Source: Tridacna crocea
Taxonomy: Eukaryota; Mollusca; Bivalvia; Cardiida; Cardiidae
Length of the DNA stretch: 64,000 nucleotides
NCBI GenBank assembly: GCA_943736015.1
Contig: OX031065.1
Coordinates: forward strand, 43,572,992-43,636,991
Direction of reading: 5' to 3'
Shown here: positions 44,193 through 55,073 of the stretch, piece after piece
Layout of the letters: every line of letters begins with the position of its first letter
How positions within the stretch are numbered: the stretch's first letter is position 1
Program-made: the position numbers and the translations under genes
Notes under the pieces: generated by a model
Told to the model about the DNA's origin: nothing
The model's database searches: none
The model's input: the letters and a program-made list of their open reading frames with translations, nothing else

Positions 44193-44400
44193 GAGAGTGA
44201 GAGAAATGACTATGAGGACTTGTGTCCTCACAGCAAAAAAAAGTTTTAAAAATCCATTTTGAACTATGCAGAATGTAAATAGACATAGTAATAGTGAGGA
44301 CAAAAATTGTGTCCTCACTTTCCCATAGTGTCCTCACGACGAGGGTCTGAGAGCGTTGATTTGTCCTCACGACGCGGTAAGTGTCGGCCCTCTCTCTCTC
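44193..44400. repeat. GTCCTCAC-rich cluster
   Basis: GTCCTCAC occurs near 44225, 44312, 44329 and 44364, with inverse GTGAGGACA near 44294. Followed by CTCTCTCTC and TTCTCTTTCATTTGTTC, the same neighbour sequence as before the 15.9 kb minisatellite. Confidence 0.65.
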
Positions 44401-44578
44401 TTATCCCTTATTCTCTTTCATTTGTTCCCTCCCGTTCGTTTCCCAACCCCCTTTTTTCTTCTTACACCTAAAATTGTTCCAAACTTAAAATGATACATCA
44501 TCTTTATATGCAAACTGTTGGACGCCAGGGTGAGTTTACCATAAAACAATAAAATTTTTCATGAATTGAACTCCTCCT

Positions 44579-45385
44579 TTTGTTTGTGAGTTTAACGCTG
44601 CTTTTAATAGATTAGGTAAAATCACGGCCAATTAGTACATCTATACATTTGTCTCCTGGCTTCCTCACATCAGTACTGAAACAAGAAAATATTGATGCAT
44701 CACATCAATGGCGCCGCAAATCAATTGTAGGCACATTACAGCATTTTAAATTGACCGAAGTACATTTTTGCAGAACTCAGTGAGAGATGAGCTGGGAAGC
44801 CCTAAACAATCCTTAGAATGCAACTTAAAACTTAAAAAAAGAACCAATAATGGTAAGGCACAATCATACCCATTCTTCGGCGAAATTTAACATCAGTTCA
44901 ATTGGAGCTATGTTCAAAAGCAGTTGTCATTCGAGAAACAACACAAGAACATGGTAAACTAGGTTACCAAATTACCAAACTGATATTAAAAACTGGATAT
45001 GAATTGGTCAAAGTGGGTAAGAAATGATCGAAGTAGGTATGAAATGACCAAAATATAAAAAGAATAGGTGGGTATGCAGTGACAAAAAAATTGTACGAAA
45101 TGGCCTTGGTACGAAATGACCTAGTTACGAAATGACTTGAAGCCGAATAAACAATATGGCTGCCTCCATAGGTACTTCCCAAAAGCGAATAAAAATATAG
45201 TGCCGCCACTCATGCGGCGCCACAATAACTTTCTTTCCAAGCAACATAGTACCTTTCTCACATGCCCCAGAGGTCAGAGGAGGAAAATCGCCGAAAAGGA
45301 AAGTTTGCTGTAACAGAGCATAGGATCCGCAACAACCAGGTTACGAGTCCGATACACTTACCACTGTTCTAACCGGTCGGAGAAA
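44579..45385 (-). mobile_element. SINE-1 copy split by a TIR element
   Basis: Left part 44579-44690 (GTTTAACGCTGCTTTTAATA, CTGGCTTCCTCACATCAGTA) and right part 45225-45385 (CTTTCTTTCCAAGCAACATA, ACGAGTCCGATACACTTACC) align in order to 31582-31839. The gap is filled by 44709-45222. Confidence 0.7.
44709..45222. mobile_element. 514-bp TIR element inside SINE-1
   Basis: TGGCGCCGCA at the left and the exact inverse TGCGGCGCCA at the right, flanked by CAA on both sides (possible 3-bp duplication). Inside, four TACGAAATGACC-like words lie near 45025-45140. No coding capacity; superfamily unclear. Confidence 0.7.
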
Positions 45386-45397
45386 TGAATTATTCCT

Positions 45398-45629
45398 TTA
45401 ACCCTTTCCAAAACAATCCCTGGTTTTTGCGGATCTGGAATAGTAGCCTTTTGAAAACATTGTGGGAAAAGGAGAAAATGCTGGTAACCAGCATTTTCTC
45501 CTTTTTCCACAATGTTTTCTACCCTATTGTAGACGGCAGAAATCATCTTTTCAGCAAGAGTTGAATTGTCGTCCGCAAATGCTTTCAATTTGGTCTGGTC
45601 CAAAAGTTTGTCGTTTGGGAAAGGGTTAA
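45398..45629 (+). mobile_element. Family A TTAA MITE, full length, well kept
   Basis: TTAA at 45398-45401 and 45626-45629; ends CCCTTTCCAAAACAATCCC and GTCGTTTGGGAAAGGG. The core stem at about 45452-45520 is almost perfect. Confidence 0.9.
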
Positions 45630-45689
45630 AACCAGGGGGTTGCCAGTTCGATATACGATTGAGACAAAGTTTCTTTTCAGCGAAGTTTC

Positions 45690-45856
45690 GTCTCTCATCT
45701 CCTATGCATGTGAGGAAAGTATTAAGGGACGTGGAAAGAAAACGGTTTCAGTACTGGTGTGAGAGAGCCAGGAAACGTATGCGTGAGGGCACTGGTCACT
45801 GTGATATGACATTTATAAGCTGCCAAAACGGCGTTAAACTCCGAGACGAAGGAATA
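45690..45856 (+). mobile_element. SINE-1 copy, plus orientation, truncated
   Basis: GGTTTCAGTACTGGTGTGAG, GAGCCAGGAAACG and AAACGGCGTTAAACTCC are the inverse of the other SINE-1 copies. Head missing or eroded. Confidence 0.6.
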
Positions 45857-46015
45857 TAATTCAGGAATGTCACTTTGACGTCAATACAAATTAACAATAA
45901 GTGTAACTATCGAATGCGAAGATAATGGTATAACACGTGCATCTATAAGACTGTCCAAGAAATATTGCTACGCCAAAGTTATGTTTTTTTGGGGGGGAAT
46001 TATGGGCTCCTTATC

Positions 46016-46080
46016 GGTCAGTGTAGATCCAAGATCAGACTGCACGTTCTGTGCAGTCTGATCTTGATCTTCACTGTCCG
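46016..46080. repeat. Near-perfect hairpin (family C)
   Basis: CAGTGTAGATCCAAGATCAG, ACTGCACG, TTC loop, TGTGCAGTCTGATCTTGATC and TTCACTG. Carries the same one-nucleotide bulge as 8931-8998. Confidence 0.8.
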
Positions 46081-46199
46081 CAAAAGGCCAGTGAGTCGAG
46101 CTTACCAGCCTTAAGGTTAGTAAAGATCAGACTTTAAAGAAAACTGCTATCCATGAAATGCATCCGGTTTAAAAACTCGAGTCTGGCGACGAGTTCTCG

Positions 46200-47465
46200 G
46201 CTGTGTCGAAAGCCATTGTCTGCGCATGTCAAATACGTCGAAGGATCGACCTGTCTGCTATAATGCATCACCAATCCCCCAATACTTGGGAAAATTAGGG
46301 CTTACACCGAAGCTCAGCAGTGTTGCATCCAGAATTCTGCCAAGAGGGGGGAGATCCCCCATGGAATTTTCGAAATGGGAGGGGGGGGAGTAAAAATTTT
46401 CGGGGGTGGGTGAAAGAAAATTAAATATACACAAAATATGTATTTTTCTGGTCGATTTCCTTTTTTGAATGGAAATGAATACCGTCTATCATTAGTTTCA
46501 AAGGCAGATCTATATTTTTACGGCCGACAGGGGAGGGTTGATGCCTACTGGGTTGATCTTACTAGATTTCTAGCACAAAACATTATAGATTCTTTCTTGA
46601 TTGATAATGTGCATCTATAGATGTACACATCAATTTTTGTTCACGATTACGATACATCCTCAGTAGTAAGTCAAAATCTGGGGCCGAATAAACTTAAGTT
46701 TATTCCCCGCTGTTTTCACTGAATTCTTTCCATAATATCATCGTATGAATCATCGGCGTCGGCAAAAGAACCATTGAAAGTCTTTGACATATTTCGGTCG
46801 GTGGAATACATAACAAATCGCAAGTTTAAAATCGCCGGGTTTTTCACTTCGTAAGCATTATGAAAGTAAACATTAAATGCGCATGCGCAGATATATTTTT
46901 TCCCCGCTTCAATAGTAACTTCACTACGACATCGGAAACCACCTGGAACAGTCTACATGTAAGGAAACATTGTCGGACTTCCGATTATTTTGAAATGACT
47001 TGAAACCGGACCCGACTTTTTTAATTTCTCTTTTATGCACGCAGCTGGGTCCCTTTTTTTGCGCGAGTTACACCGGTATTGCGCAATTGCTCCCCCATCA
47101 CATTCCCGGAATTGCGTGACGGCAAAAAATAAAGCGTGAATCCCGCAATCGCGCGGCCTGGATGCAACACTTTAGCTGTTGGCCAATTACCCAAGTATGT
47201 ATGGACTGATTTAACAAATTATGCATAGGTTATATTCTAGCCGATCATAGACAGTAAATCGCACCAAGTAGCGTTTTATTGAGTAAACGTTTATATATCA
47301 TTTTGATATACAAAGTAACGGTTGTTGTAATGAAAAATTAGTCTGCTTCTGTACCCATAATGCCCAAATTAAATAGATGTGTATTTATAGAATGCCCTCT
47401 AGCGGGAGATAATGCTACCAGGGCTAGTTACAGTCCTGTTCAAAGAGGTCACTGTGACGTCATTG
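46200..47465 (+). repeat. Dispersed repeat, copy 2, with an ~850-bp insertion
   Basis: 46200-46318 (GTCTGCGCATGTCA) and 47172-47465 (CAAAGTAACGGTTGTTG, TTTATAGAATGCCCTCTAGC) follow the order of 42040-42424. The tail 47385-47465 is also present inverted at 48618-48692. Confidence 0.65.
46319..47171. mobile_element. Putative ~850-bp TIR element
   Basis: AGTGTTGCATCCAG at the left and CTGGATGCAACACT at the right, a 14-bp inverted pair that splits the dispersed repeat. G-rich runs at 46346-46410. No transposase and no convincing target duplication; the CAGTGTTGC-like start would fit hAT, but this is weak. Confidence 0.6.
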
Positions 47466-48202
47466 AAAATTATCACTTCGGTTCAACCGTCCAACTAAAT
47501 TAAACTTTCACAGGTAAAGCACATGGTGACAACACGTGAAGCATTGAGACTCTATGTTTCCGCTAAAAGTGCATTACATTACTATGGGTCCTTTAACCAA
47601 CAGCATAGTCTATGATCATTAGACAGTAAAAAACTTGCAGTCTAATTTTGAATCAACCATTGATTGTAAAAGTTTATTGCAGTTTCAGGAATAAGTAATT
47701 TTGCCTTGTTACGTGGGACAAAACACTATCACATTTACTTTAGATCAAGCGAGTAAAAAGGCCTTTTGATCACGGTCTCTGCCGTATAGGTGTTCCGCTT
47801 TTTACGTCACCAAAAACGGTGACATGATTTGCCTAGCCCCACTACCAGCCGAATTTCACTTAAGTGCATTTTCTTTTTCTTAAATCTTTGTTCAACACTT
47901 TCTACAGGGGCTTAAGGTCGAGACTACACTATGTAGTATTCACCAACCATTTCAAAAAGCGCTTCGATTTTTATTTCCTAAGATTTAAAAACATGAAAGT
48001 AACACTACCTCTGATTGGCTAAACAATTTGAAGAATAACACAAAGATTGTTCTTAAGAATAGTAATTGGCAAGTACAGAACCTGGTAACTTGTTCACCAA
48101 TCGTTTTCAATTATATTCCTGATCCTTATTTGAGATTCAGGAAGTAACGCAACATCTGAATGGCTACACAATGTGGTAGCGAATCACCCCAAACAATTTG
48201 GT

Positions 48203-48424
48203 TTAACCCTTTACCAAACAATCCCCTTTGTTTAAGACAGCAGCCTTTTTGAAAACATTGTGGGAAAAAGGAGAAAATGCTGGTAACCAGCATTTTCTCC
48301 TTTTACCCAATGTTTTCTAACCTGCTGGAAACAAATTTCAATTTTTGAGTTACTTTTATTTGGTTCTCTGCAAGTGCTTTGAATTTGGTCCGGTCCAAAA
48401 TTTTGTCGTTTGGGAAAGGGTTAA
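48203..48424 (+). mobile_element. Family A TTAA MITE, full length
   Basis: TTAA at 48203-48206 and 48421-48424; ends CCCTTTACCAAACAATCCC and GTCGTTTGGGAAAGGG. Core stem good, with small gaps. Confidence 0.88.
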
Positions 48425-48519
48425 CCGATGAAACGTAGCCTTATTTTGAATTTAAAGAATTGATGAAAATCTTACGGACAATATTATACAGAATGCCTTG
48501 TGGACATGGCCCCAGTCAC

Positions 48520-48760
48520 ATGATTCTAGGACAATTGTCCCCCCTGGACAATTGTTCCTTCAGGACAATCCCCCCCCCCGGGACTATTGCCCTCCCCCGG
48601 GCCATTGCCCCCGAGGACAATGACGTCACAGTGACCTTTTTGAACAGGACTGTTAGCCCTGGTAGCATTATCTCCCGCTAGAGGGCATTCTACAAATGTC
48701 TACAAATTGTCCTGGGGGGGGGGGGGGGGCGATTGTCCGGAGGGCAATTGCCCTGTTACG
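48520..48760. mobile_element. Foldback-like element with GGACAATT arms
   Basis: Left arm: GGACAATTGTCC, GGACAATTGTTCC, GGACAATCCCCCC and GGGCCATTGCCCCC units (48528-48615). Right arm: inverse units ATTGTCCTGGGG, GATTGTCCGG, GGCAATTGCCC (48704-48755). The centre (48618-48692) is an inverted copy of 47385-47465. The G/C runs and the nearby source of the centre suggest a local rearrangement. Confidence 0.55.
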
Positions 48761-49774
48761 CAGTCACATACATAAGAAGTACTTTAAAGATAAAATACGT
48801 AATAGTTGCAGATGCACCCTTACAGCTAGAGAGTCAAGAAACGCTGTTAAAACTTTACAGTGTTTAGAATCTAGATAGTCCTGTAAATGTAGACGAAAAA
48901 AGATTTCAATGATATGGAATAAAGAGACATCGGCGATTTTTCTTAGATTTAAACTACAAAGTGTTGTTGTTATATCCATGGATAGCTGGAAATGAATGGA
49001 ATGCATTATCTATCCGTGGTAATTTGTGCAATCTTGCAACAATAAGTGGCAATTTTTGACAAGAAGGTACAAGAATGGTTATAATTTCATAAAATGGGGG
49101 TAAAATTGGTTACAATACTGGATGAAAACAAGTAAAGCTTATTAAAAGAAAAAAAACGGTGGGTTATGGAGCAAAGGCTTTTCGCGTGCAACTGGTCCTT
49201 TTTCCCGACATGTATCGCAAACATGAGTTACAAGTCTGTGAAAGATTGTGCTTCGAGTTTGTCTTGAGGATTTCAAAGACAGAAAGTTTTAATTCCTTTT
49301 TTGCTGCTGAATCCTATTTCGGAAGTAAACCGCCTTTTTTTCAAACACATAGTCCAGCTACATGTATTATAGTTTAACTTTTTGACTGCTCGCTTGCTCA
49401 CTCGATTGGTATTAGACATAGCAATGACCTTTGTGATAAGAATTCTTCGTTAACTCGAGTAAAATAAATAAAAAACCTTTCAGAAGGTGAATATATACAA
49501 ATATGGATAAATACTTAATGCAAGGAGCTTTGAATACGAATGAACAAGACAGGAATTTGATCAATAAATCATTATTACTACTATGGCATGCAAGCCTTCT
49601 TTTTCAAGATAGAGAAGAGCTCTATACAATTGTGAATATTTATTCAACTCTCTTAGGTACGAAAAAAATGTACACGACTATTCTTTTCGGAAGTTGACAA
49701 CATGGAACTTTTAGGATGAAACACCTTAGGTTTCTACATAGAGCTAGCACTTACCACATTATCTAAAGTTTTAT
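48761..49774. other. Unassigned AT-rich sequence
   Basis: No shared repeat and no credible gene. Short open frames lack any recognisable feature. Confidence 0.4.
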
Positions 49775-49940
49775 AGACCCCGAAAGAGAATGCGATTTAA
49801 GAAATTGTTGGAAAAGGAGAAAATGCGACCACCATTTCTCTTTTTCTCTCATAATGATTTCCAACCTTTCAAAACCAAATCGCATCATCTGAGGGAATGG
49901 TTTTACTTTGGGAAAGTCTAAAATCTTGTCATAAATTTTA
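49775..49940 (+). repeat. Eroded family A copy
   Basis: AGAAATTGTTGGAAAAGGAG, AAAATGCGACCACCATTTC, CTCATAATGATTTCC and GGGAAAGTCTAAAATCTTGT keep the family order; ends lost. Confidence 0.55.
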
Positions 49941-50404
49941 ATGAAATTATCCAGCCGATTTGTAAGGACCAGATATTGTAATTTCAAAGTTTCTTTCCTC
50001 AAGAAAGTCTCCAAGATCAGGCTGCACGTTTTCCTTCTTAAACACTTTTTGTGCACATCTGGAGATGACCTGGCTGGAGTGTGCGGTCATAATACGGCCC
50101 GACCTGAATCTTCACAGCCTACACGTCTACAATGTTTGCATTGAGGTTCAACCTTTTCCAGCACCATATCAAGAGCGTGTCTTTTCCAGAGGTATGCGAA
50201 ATCTTACTTGGACAGTCCATGTCTTGAACTTATAAAATCGGGTTTGAATATCAACAAGTCAGGATATTCCAGTAAGGAACAACTACTTAATGTTGTTGGC
50301 CTATATCCAGACCTGCGTATTTCTAGATGATATATACTGCGGAAAGTAAAGGCAAAGATCACTCGCTGAGTGTAGGCAAAGGTCAGCTCGCACATAAGTG
50401 TACT

Positions 50405-50560
50405 CTGACCATGACCTACACTTTCCACCACTGCAATGCCGAGCTCGGTAACGTGTACTAGGTCAAGGGGAAGGGGTCGCTGGTTCGAGTTCCCAGTTGG
50501 GCAAAATCGTTTCCGAAGACTACTGATTGTCATTGCGACAAGATCAATTCCTCTCTCACA
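50405..50560 (+). repeat. tRNA-like SINE head, eroded
   Basis: TGCCGAGCTCGGTAACG resembles an A box and GGTTCGAGTTCCCAG a B box about 45 nt later. The extra length between them recalls a class II (Ser/Leu-like) tRNA. It is not a working tRNA gene. Confidence 0.4.
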
Positions 50561-50564
50561 GCTG

Positions 50565-50998
50565 GGTCCGTATTCACCAACCATTCTTAACTCATTACCA
50601 AACGACAAAATTTTAGACTGGTCCAAATTGATACCACTCGCAGACGACAAAATAAAAGTATCTCAGAATTGAAATTAGTTTCTAGCAGGGTAGAAAACAT
50701 TGTGGGAAAATGGAGAAAATGCTGGTTACCAGCATTTTCTCCTTTCCCCCCATATTCTTTTTAAAACGCTTCTATTTAAGTCGTAAAAACCAGAGATTGT
50801 TTGGTATAGGGTTGAGAATCTTCTTTGTCTTATTCTTCATGATTGTCTAACTGTGAAAGTAACAGAACTTCTGATTGGCTAAACCTTTGGTTTATCCAAT
50901 CAGAAGTTCAATTACTTTCACAACGACGAAATGCTAAAGAATAGTAAGACTAAGAATACTCTTAAGAATGGTTGGTGAATACGGATGAATACGGACTC
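50565..50998. mobile_element. Family G palindromic MITE split by a family A MITE
   Basis: Left end GGTCCGTATTCACCAACCAT, right end GAATGGTTGGTGAATACGGA. TCTGATTGGCTAAACC and GGTTTATCCAATCAGAAG form the inner stem near 50870-50910. The inserted family A copy (50587-50813) sits in TTAA of ATTCTTAAGAAT. The complete counterpart is at 63022. Confidence 0.85.
50587..50813 (-). mobile_element. Family A TTAA MITE nested in family G
   Basis: Left TTAA (50587-50590) then CTCATTACCAAACGAC; right GATTGTTTGGTATAGGG then TTGA (one change from TTAA). Joining its flanks gives CATTCTTAAGAATC, which is the mirror of the other end of family G. Confidence 0.88.
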
Positions 50999-51393
50999 TG
51001 CAGGTCATCGTATATCAAACACCGTACCGGGTGGACTTTTTCAGGCACAAATTTATAGTGAAATGCTCATAAAATTTAACGAAGGCTGTCTTTGCGCTTG
51101 ACCGAGCAATAATATACATCTTCTAGATAATGGCGATACGCACCTTACTTATATAGTCCCCTGCGTATTTCGTATGAGAAGAACTGACGTAAACTAGACG
51201 ATCTTATCATGCAATGAGTCTTTTATCTGTATACAAACCATTTACAACGTTACATTATTTCATAAAGGCCTTATCAGTTCATCGCTTTCCGTCATAAACA
51301 CAGTCAGTAGCGCATAGGCCTTTGATGCCAAAGCAACTTCGATTTTGGTTAGAACTGTTTGATAGTGTTTATTTGAACTGGTTTCCTTGCCCC

Positions 51394-51620
51394 TTAACCC
51401 TTCACTACGCCATTAGAGTTTTGACGACAATGGGGGAAAAGCTTTCCAAATACATTGCATGGGAAGGAGAAAACGTAGGTTGCCACCACTTTGTCCTTTT
51501 CAAAAATGTTTCTTAACATTTTAGAGATAATTCAAATCATTTCACCCATATATCTCTTGTCGTTTGAAAATGCATTCGATTTGCGAAAGTCTAAAATTTT
51601 GCCGCATGGTAAAGGGTTAA
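51394..51620 (+). mobile_element. Family A TTAA MITE, old copy
   Basis: TTAA on both ends (51394-51397, 51617-51620); ends CCCTTCACTACGCCATTAG and CCGCATGGTAAAGGG. The core is heavily diverged but ordered. Confidence 0.72.
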
Positions 51621-52449
51621 AATTCAATTTTCAACAATATCTCTCTGACTCATATCTCTACACTGATTCCTGCCTTATGTAAGTTTCACTGTTACTGGAG
51701 TGAAACTCTGCAGTGCCTTACCCAAGGTAACTCCGACTTAATCAGCGCTACGTACGGAGACTGACCAAAAACTCGTCTAACCAAGAATGAAGTTTAAAAA
51801 GTGGAAAAGAATTTCATGAGACCGTCTGTACTACTGAAGGTTTTGATATCTAGCAACTAAAGGAAGTCTGAACGTGTGCATCATATAGAGCTAAATAAAC
51901 GTCCGATAGAAGAATATTATTTTTTTTCCGTTTGCTTGCTGAGCGACCAACCCTCTCTAGGTGCATTTACATGTAAGATGTAAGCTGGGATTTTTCATTG
52001 TCGTGTACATATTATACAATCTCTTTTTGTTATCGATAATGTTCGTGAAAATTCGTAGAAATTTGCTCTTGTTAGATTTTATGATGATTATTGTCACACA
52101 CGACACATGAACACAAGCATGATAAAATAACTTATGTATTACAAGGGCCACTTTTATTTTAGTATACGTAATAAAGTATGTCTACGTCTTGTTGTGAAGT
52201 AAAGAAATAAAGGGAAAAAAAATACATTAGATCAGAAAATAACGTTATTACATCGGTTGTATTTCTAAAGATTATGCAATTTAGAAAATAAAGAGTGTTT
52301 GTAACGGCAATATTACAGAAAGCTATATAAGTCCTGGAGACGCAACTGCGAAATTGTCTGCTTGCCTTTTGTTTAAATAAATGAAAAAGAATGATACCAC
52401 CCCAAGAAATATTATTTGTACTTCTAAAGATTTTAAAACCTAGAGAACA
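51621..52449. other. Unassigned AT-rich sequence
   Basis: Nothing I can support. Confidence 0.4.
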
Positions 52450-52545
52450 ACAGTTTTTGAAATGGTAGAAAACAGTGTAGGAAAAGGAGCAATACAGAAA
52501 GCTGAGGCATCAGCTTCTTTCACGTCACAGATTATGGGCTGGATA
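52450..52545. repeat. Eroded family A core
   Basis: TTTTTGAAATGGTAGAAAAC, GTGTAGGAAAAGGAG and a GCTGAGGCATCAGC palindrome remain. Confidence 0.4.
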
Positions 52546-52557
52546 ACAGTAAATCTC

Positions 52558-52587
52558 AACCTTCGGGACGTCAACCTTCGGGACGTC
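52558..52587. repeat. 15-bp tandem duplication
   Basis: CAACCTTCGGGACGT occurs twice in direct succession. Confidence 0.85.
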
Positions 52588-53252
52588 TTAAATTATAACG
52601 ACAGCACTGGTAAGGTCTTCCTGAAGCCATCATTGATTTAAGTTGTGGAATTTGTTCCACAATCGGTGTGAATATGTAAAAAAGCATTTTTACAAATAAT
52701 TGTTTTACATCCGCAGTTATCATGGACGATAACCTAGGGGCGCAGCAATACGTATTTATAGAGTGAAATTTACAAGACCCGTGGGAAATAAACATGAAAA
52801 CCTACTGTTTACAACTTTTAAAAGAAGCTAGTGAATGCCATCAGAATAAATCAATCATGATAAAAGCTTGTTTTCAGTGAGAGTCCTTTGCGATTTATGT
52901 CGAATTTATTCTCTTAGCAAATTACACCTGTTAGGGAACAGCTTTGGCAAACAACAATGTCTCGATTCTTAAGTCCAAGGTTAACTATCTGGTTGGCTAA
53001 GACGTTCTGTTTCAACCAATCAGACAGCTTGTCCTAAAATATTGCACCATAATTACCAATCATAAGTAGCAACTATTCCAAAATCAATTGAAATGACATG
53101 TGATTGGCCGAGACGGTTTGTTATGGCCTTTCAAATTACAAGCCTTGGTAACAAACTTACAATAATATTTATCCTTCTACTAAGCAGATATTCATGCAAT
53201 AATACCTGTGTGACATTTGGATATTTATAGAACATAAACGAATTTTCCAGGG

Positions 53253-53613
53253 TTAAGGTAGTGGACCCGTAATAAAAAACAGCTATTTCCGCTATAATAT
53301 TATCACACAAAATTTGCTATGATTAAAAATGAATATTATTGTACTAAATTCACCCAGCCACTTTTTCCCTTTTGTCCTTAGAATTATCATTTATAAATCT
53401 GAAACCTCTATATTAGAAAGGGACATAATAATTGCCTCCCTTTTCTGGAAACTAACAAAAGTGTCAACAAAGAATATCAAGGTAGACATCAAAGGAATTT
53501 CTAATCGGAAAAAAATGTGCAAAAGTGTCATTTCTGTATAAATCTGTATTAATCAGCTATCAATAAATTTTATATCATGCTGTGCTGGAAGTATTATGGG
53601 TCTACTACCTTGA
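53253..53613 (+). mobile_element. Family F MITE, copy 2
   Basis: TTAAGGTAGTGGACCCGTAA at the left is mirrored by ATGGGTCTACTACCTTGA at the right. 361 bp, inverse of 5658-6016. TTAA at the left, TTGA at the right. Confidence 0.72.
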
Positions 53614-53756
53614 ACGTAACTTTTTATGACCTAGTCAACATCATCTATGACGTCATTATCACAGCCTATAAGTATTCGAGTAAGCTGAATAGATCTATTT
53701 CGCTTAAAACGACGTAAATTTTCCACTTCTATTTCACAAATATTCAAAACCAGACG

Positions 53757-54006
53757 TTAACCCTTTACAAAACGATCCAAGTTTTTTACGACCCTGAAAT
53801 AGAAGTCTTTTCAAAACAATGTGGGAAAAGGAGAAAATGCTGGTAATAATGCTTTTATACCCTGCTGGAAACAAATTTCAATTCTTGAGTTACTTTTATT
53901 TGGTTCTCTGCCAGTGCTTTCAATTTGGACCAGTCTAAAATTTTGTCGTCTGCAAGTGCTTTGAAATTAGACCAGTCTAAAATTTTGGTCGTTCGTTAAA
54001 GGTTTA
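53757..54006 (+). mobile_element. Family A TTAA MITE with duplicated right arm
   Basis: TTAA at 53757-53760 and 54003-54006. The left core arm is kept, but much of the right core arm is deleted. The subterminal GCTTTCAATTTGGACCAGTC segment is present twice (about 53913-53950 and 53957-53995). Confidence 0.8.
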
Positions 54007-54402
54007 AATGAAAGAAAGAAAACTTAATAATAGTGTTGTCGTATACTGAAAATATCTAACTCAGTTGGAAGAATTCATAATTTGTCTCGTGAAGGCCCGA
54101 CACCTATCAATTCTCCCAACCTCGTTCTACGACTGGGCTATTCGCCTATTCTCCATTTCGTCAAAAAACGAAACTGAGGCTTCATTATCAGCTTTGATCA
54201 ATTTGGTTAGAGTACTTATTCCCCTGTAACAAATATCTCGTAAACTACGCAATATTTCGCGTGTTTACAACAAATTGAAAGAGTAACGTAAACACAGTGG
54301 GAAGGAAAAAATAAAATACATCTAGATCTATTCCATTACTGGATTGCCTCAAAATTAAAGAATAATATTGTAGTCTGTTTAACGTTTGAATGTATAGATC
54401 TA

Positions 54403-54631
54403 TTAACCCTTTCCCAAACAATCCCTGGTTTTTACGGGTCAGGAATAGAAGCCTTTTGAAAACATTGTGGGAAAAGGAGAAAATGCTGGTAACCAGCATT
54501 TTCTCCCTTTCCCACAATGTTTTCTACCCTACAAAATAGAAAAATCATCTTTTTAACAACTGTTAATTTGTCATTCGCAAAATGCTTTCAATTTGATTTG
54601 GTCCAAAATTTGCTGTCTGGGAAAGGGTTAA
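54403..54631 (+). mobile_element. Family A TTAA MITE, full length
   Basis: TTAA at 54403-54406 and 54628-54631; ends CCCTTTCCCAAACAATCCC and TGTCTGGGAAAGGG. Core stem nearly perfect. Confidence 0.88.
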
Positions 54632-54731
54632 GAGACAGGATTAGTTTAACAACAGTTTCGATCAGAGCGTAAGAATATTGAATCCCAAGTGTCAATTTTA
54701 GACGCCGCCGTAGCAGTCCATTTGAAAACTC

Positions 54732-54962
54732 TAAAACCTTACCAAACAATCCCTGGTTTAAATACGACCCTGAGATAGAGGTCTTTTGAAAACCTTGAGG
54801 AAAAAGAAGAAAATGCTGGTAAACAGCATTTTCTCCTTTTCCAACAATGGTTTCTACCCTGCTGCAAACAAATTTCACTTTTTGAGTTAACTTTCATTTT
54901 TTCGTCTGCAAGTACTTTCAATTTGAAGCAGTCTTAAATTTTATCGTTCGGTAAAGAGTTAA
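54732..54962 (+). mobile_element. Family A TTAA MITE, near full length
   Basis: Left TAAAACCTTACCAAACAAT, right ATCGTTCGGTAAAGAGTTAA. Core stem with several mismatches; lies 100 bp after another copy in the same orientation. Confidence 0.8.
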
Positions 54963-54998
54963 CAAGCTATGTCAACTACATGACCAACAAGAGATATC

Positions 54999-55073
54999 AT
55001 CGGTTTACTTCAAAAACCTCATAATTACAGCTTGTTACAAGCTGTAGTTACAAGGTTTTAGAAGTCAACCGAT
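54999..55073. repeat. 75-bp palindrome (empty site of 13880-14236)
   Basis: ATCGGTTTACTTCAAAAACC pairs with GGTTTTAGAAGTCAACCGAT around TACAGCTTGTTACAAGCTGTA. It matches the flanks of the family B MITE at 13921-14183. Confidence 0.75.

Noticed and set aside
45358..45603. Open frames reading GKGENAG.QHFLLFPQCF at many places
   Set aside because: They translate the family A hairpin core, occur on both strands, and are broken differently in each copy.
46319..47171. Firm hAT assignment
   Set aside because: The start resembles hAT ends, but I could not find a convincing 8-bp duplication.
50204..50650. 148-codon minus-strand frame
   Set aside because: It runs across an eroded tRNA-like SINE, the end of family G and the start of a family A MITE, which are unrelated units.
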